Assembly (NCBI RefSeq): GCF_003711205.1
Contig: NZ_CP031013.1
Location: 1,964,501 to 2,028,500 of the forward strand
DNA from: Polaromonas sp. SP1
Lineage (GTDB): Bacteria; Pseudomonadota; Gammaproteobacteria; Burkholderiales; Burkholderiaceae_C
Length of the DNA stretch: 64,000 nucleotides
Direction: 5' to 3'
Made by a program: the position numbers and the translations under genes. Below, one piece after another: positions 62,954-64,000 of this stretch (its first letter is position 1; every line of letters starts with the position of its first letter). Below the pieces are notes generated by a model, which saw nothing but the letters and a program-made list of their open reading frames with translations, did no database searches and was not told the DNA's origin.

Positions 62954-64000
62954 TCAGGTCAGCGCGCCGCGCGCATCCACCCGGAAAATGCGCTGCACCG
63001 TGCCGGTGCGAAGGCCGCCAGTGACGCCGATCATGGTGTCGTGCAGGTTGACGGTGGGGTCGCAGTGGCCGGGTATCAGCCACAGCATGCGGCCGAGGCC
63101 GGGCAGGCGTTTGCTGTCGCCGGCGGCGCGCAGGATGCCGTGCTCGTCGCCGCCGTTGAAGTATTCCAGTTCGCTTTCGGTGTCAAAGGCGTGCACCAGC
63201 GGCATGCCTGAATCGATCGCGTGGCTCTTGTGGCCGGCGTCGCACACCGCGTGGCCGCTGTGGGTGCTGACGACCTGTGTCTTCACAAAGAGCGAGTGCT
63301 CAAATTGCGGCTGGGCCGCATCACGCTCGTTCTGGGCGTAGTCGGCATCCATGAACATGAAGGAGCCCGCCTGCAGCTCGCCGTACACGCCGCTGGCGGC
63401 CTCCAGCATGAGACTGCCGGTGCCGGCGCCCGTGACCAGTTCCACGGGGATCCCTTGCGCTTCAATGAGTTTTTTGGTCAGCACAACGGCCTCGACGGCT
63501 TTTGAAATGGCGTCGCGCCTTTCCTGGGCGCTGCGCATGTGCTGGGCCTTGCCGTGGTAGGCCTGCAGGCCGGCAAAGCGCAGGGCCGGGTGTTTGCGGA
63601 TTTCCAGCACCAGGGTGACGGCGGCGGCGCCGGGCTCGACACCGCAGCGGCCCTGGCCGACGTCGATCTCGACGAACACGTCGATCACGGTGGCGCCGGT
63701 CTTGTTGCCCAGCCGGGCTTCCGTCATGGCCTGCGCCAGGCGGATCACGCCTTCGGTGCTGTCCACCGCGATGGCGAGCTGGCCGCCCTGGGCGGCGACT
63801 TTCTGCGTGAGCTCCGCCACACGCGCGAGTTTGCCGGGGGCGATCACCTCGTTGCTGATGTAGATGTTGTAGACGCCGCCGGCGAACATGGCTTCGGCTT
63901 CGGAGGTTTTTTGCACGCACACACCGACGGCCCCGGCCTTGATCTGCATCTTGGCCAGCGACGAGCATTTGTGCAGCTTGGCGTGCGGGCGCCAGCGGAT
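62954..64000 (-). CDS. D-threonine aldolase-like PLP enzyme (DSD1 family), 5' end cut by window
   Basis: The frame runs off the right edge; 349 codons are visible. It shows RPHAKLHKCSSLAKMQIKAG (PLP Lys in HAKLHK), GVCVQKTSEAEAMF, VFVEIDVGQGRCGVEPG, VTGAGTGSLMLEAASGVYGE and the metal-binding HGHAV-like STHSGHAV and IPGHCDPTVN. Members of this alanine-racemase-fold family cleave D-threonine or 3-hydroxy-D-aspartate. The 80 bp between it and the convergent rhomboid gene hold nothing notable. Confidence 0.88.
   Translation of the reverse strand: MRWRPHAKLHKCSSLAKMQIKAGAVGVCVQKTSEAEAMFAGGVYNIYISNEVIAPGKLARVAELTQKVAAQGGQLAIAVDSTEGVIRLAQAMTEARLGNKTGATVIDVFVEIDVGQGRCGVEPGAAAVTLVLEIRKHPALRFAGLQAYHGKAQHMRSAQERRDAISKAVEAVVLTKKLIEAQGIPVELVTGAGTGSLMLEAASGVYGELQAGSFMFMDADYAQNERDAAQPQFEHSLFVKTQVVSTHSGHAVCDAGHKSHAIDSGMPLVHAFDTESELEYFNGGDEHGILRAAGDSKRLPGLGRMLWLIPGHCDPTVNLHDTMIGVTGGLRTGTVQRIFRVDARGALT

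Overview
The window comes from a GC-rich betaproteobacterial chromosome, most likely Burkholderiales, family Comamonadaceae (Polaromonas, Rhodoferax or Variovorax type). The grounds are a double-length UvrA, a Bug/TctC-type solute receptor, an S-adenosylhomocysteine riboswitch in front of ahcY, the neighbourhood rplM-rpsI / bactofilin / erpA / anmK / M23 peptidase / tyrS, and many short dispersed intergenic repeats of the type common in that family. I assigned this by eye; no database search was run.

Layout. 1-1160: two genes of lower GC (DUF3223/DCL-like and UPF0489), probably the edge of an accessory segment. 1206-12117: an AraC regulator and a leucine/isovalerate (liu) operon: methylcrotonyl-CoA carboxylase beta and alpha, acyl-CoA dehydrogenase, methylglutaconyl-CoA hydratase and HMG-CoA lyase, with a DUF4126 membrane protein and a GhrA-type reductase embedded, followed by a YbaK-DUF1289 fusion and a DsbA-like isomerase. 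12381-16238: an MHS-type transporter behind a hairpin leader, small unknown genes and a branched-chain-type binding protein. 16432-25605: a tandem-fused UvrA, an AbiEi/AbiEii type IV toxin-antitoxin pair with a large dyad operator, a Bug receptor and a TetR regulator. 25712-28356: MFS, HAD phosphatase, DUF3592. 28664-32304: SAH riboswitch, ahcY, a TlyA methyltransferase and metF (methyl cycle). 32317-37675: RlpA, a methyltransferase, a GbsR regulator and cydAB. 37919-42000: a PAS histidine kinase coupled to a receiver / degenerate cyclase / Ser-Thr kinase fusion. 42163-51864: rlmJ, rplM-rpsI, DUF6776, bactofilin, erpA, an MdtD-like transporter, anmK, M23 peptidase, tyrS. 51885-64000: a second binding protein, AraC, OmpA/FecR pair, CDF transporter, ModA-like protein, dtd, ybeY, phoH, ruvAB, rhomboid protease and a D-threonine-aldolase-like gene cut by the window end.

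Most of the window is ordinary housekeeping and catabolic sequence. The signals that stand out are a family of short hairpin repeats (eight copies) whose stems show compensatory changes and which sit in frame inside three conserved genes (tlyA, rlmJ and a HAD phosphatase); a second dispersed repeat family (seven copies and one fragment); the histidine kinase to Ser/Thr kinase relay with a cyclase domain lacking key residues; the AbiE module with a 46-bp dyad; and an RBS-overlapping hairpin before the MHS transporter. No CRISPR array, tRNA, rRNA, insertion sequence or prophage was recognised.
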